A stretch of 64,000 bases of DNA, from the NCBI GenBank assembly GCA_012295275.1, contig CM022671.1, positions 8,474,386 through 8,538,385 on the forward strand. The letters are read 5' to 3'. This document shows, in pieces, positions 63,468 through 64,000 of this stretch. Source of the DNA: Chrysomallon squamiferum. Its lineage: Eukaryota; Mollusca; Gastropoda; Neomphalida; Peltospiridae. How positions within the stretch are numbered: position 1 is the first letter of the stretch; the number at the start of each line of letters is the position of its first letter. A program made the translations under genes and the position numbers. The notes below the pieces were generated by a model. That model did no database searches, was not told the DNA's origin, and saw only the letters and a list, made by a program, of their open reading frames with translations.

Positions 63468-64000
63468 CTACGTTATCCAACAGAATATGGAGAAGAGAAA
63501 AGACTTGTATGTTTGCTAGCACACGTAGTATGCAGTAATACAGACACTCACTTATATAAACCTACATGTTTAGTAATACGAACACTCATTATATAAAATT
63601 ATATGTTTACTAACAAACGTATTATGAAATAATACCAACACTTAATATATAAACTTATATGTTTGCTAACACGTATTATGCAGTAATATGAACACTCAGA
63701 TATATCAATTTAAATCAAAGAAGAAGCTAGGACACAGAAGAATATTAAATAATAACAATAATAGTAGTGGTAGCAGTTGTAGTAGAGGTATTAGTAGTAG
63801 TAGTAGTAATAATAATGCTGGCGACGACGATGATAACGATTATCATAATATGAATGATTACATTTATGCTAAATAGTAAATAGGTATAAATATGTGTATT
63901 AAACTATGTTTTTTTTCTTGTGTATCTAGGTTGTGTAGTGTGTATGTGTGCACATATATATCTGTGTGTGTGTGTGTGTATGTGTGTGTGGTGTGTGTGG
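63468..64000. other. Intron 3-like sequence at the window end
   Basis: AAT/AGT trinucleotide tract at 63745-63820 and GT-rich repeats at 63960-64000, in the order seen in intron 3 of copies 4, 6 and 8 (minus orientation). No exon seen before the window ends. Confidence 0.6.

Overview
The window looks like AT-rich metazoan nuclear DNA. Introns are GT-AG and short exons sit in long introns. There are many (CA)n, (GA)n, (GTAT)n and (AAT)n arrays, and no operon-like gene packing. The microsatellite style and the gene type would suit a mollusc, perhaps a cephalopod, but that is a guess. Nothing in the window fixes the species.

Essentially all coding sequence belongs to one locally amplified gene family. 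I count nine copies or fragments, named here in window order: copy 1 (+, 3451-6857), copy 2 (-, pseudogene, 8955-10737), copy 3 (+, 15016-19433), copy 4 (-, 29978-34173), copy 5 (+, pseudogene, 39012-41063), copy 6 (-, 44947-49207), copy 7 (+, fragments, 53377-53856), copy 8 (-, 57654-61306) and copy 9 (-, fragment, 63341-63467). I built the gene model by matching splice sites and phases across copies. It has six coding exons: E1 signal peptide; E2 an eight-cysteine SUEL/rhamnose-lectin-like domain; E3 plus the start of E4 a CUB-like, N-glycosylation-rich domain; the rest of E4 a Thr/Ser-rich stalk of variable length; E5 one transmembrane helix; E6 a Pro-rich cytoplasmic tail, mostly a tandem 11-residue repeat. 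Copies 4, 6 and 8 give uninterrupted spliced frames of 500, 588 and 391 residues. Copy 3 has all exons, but one extra A in E5 shifts the tail out of frame. Copy 1 has lost E2 and half of E3, and has two alternative tail exons.

The layout is alternating. Copies 3, 4 and 6 each have an inverted, decayed copy (2, 5 and 7) a few kilobases upstream. Their 5' and 3' flanks are also shared, often in inverted orientation, so whole blocks of gene plus flanks were duplicated. Copies 3 and 4 face each other tail to tail. Between them lie a 24-bp minisatellite, dispersed repeats and a 200-base N gap. About 2 kb is repeated on both sides of the gap, which looks like two contig ends or haplotypes that were not merged.

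The best candidate for an undescribed system is this family: type I surface proteins with two extracellular modules, length-variable stalks and repeat tails, mosaic exon histories and many pseudogenes. That pattern resembles rapidly evolving recognition or immune receptor families, but the function is inference only. I saw no tRNA, rRNA, CRISPR array or intact transposase gene.
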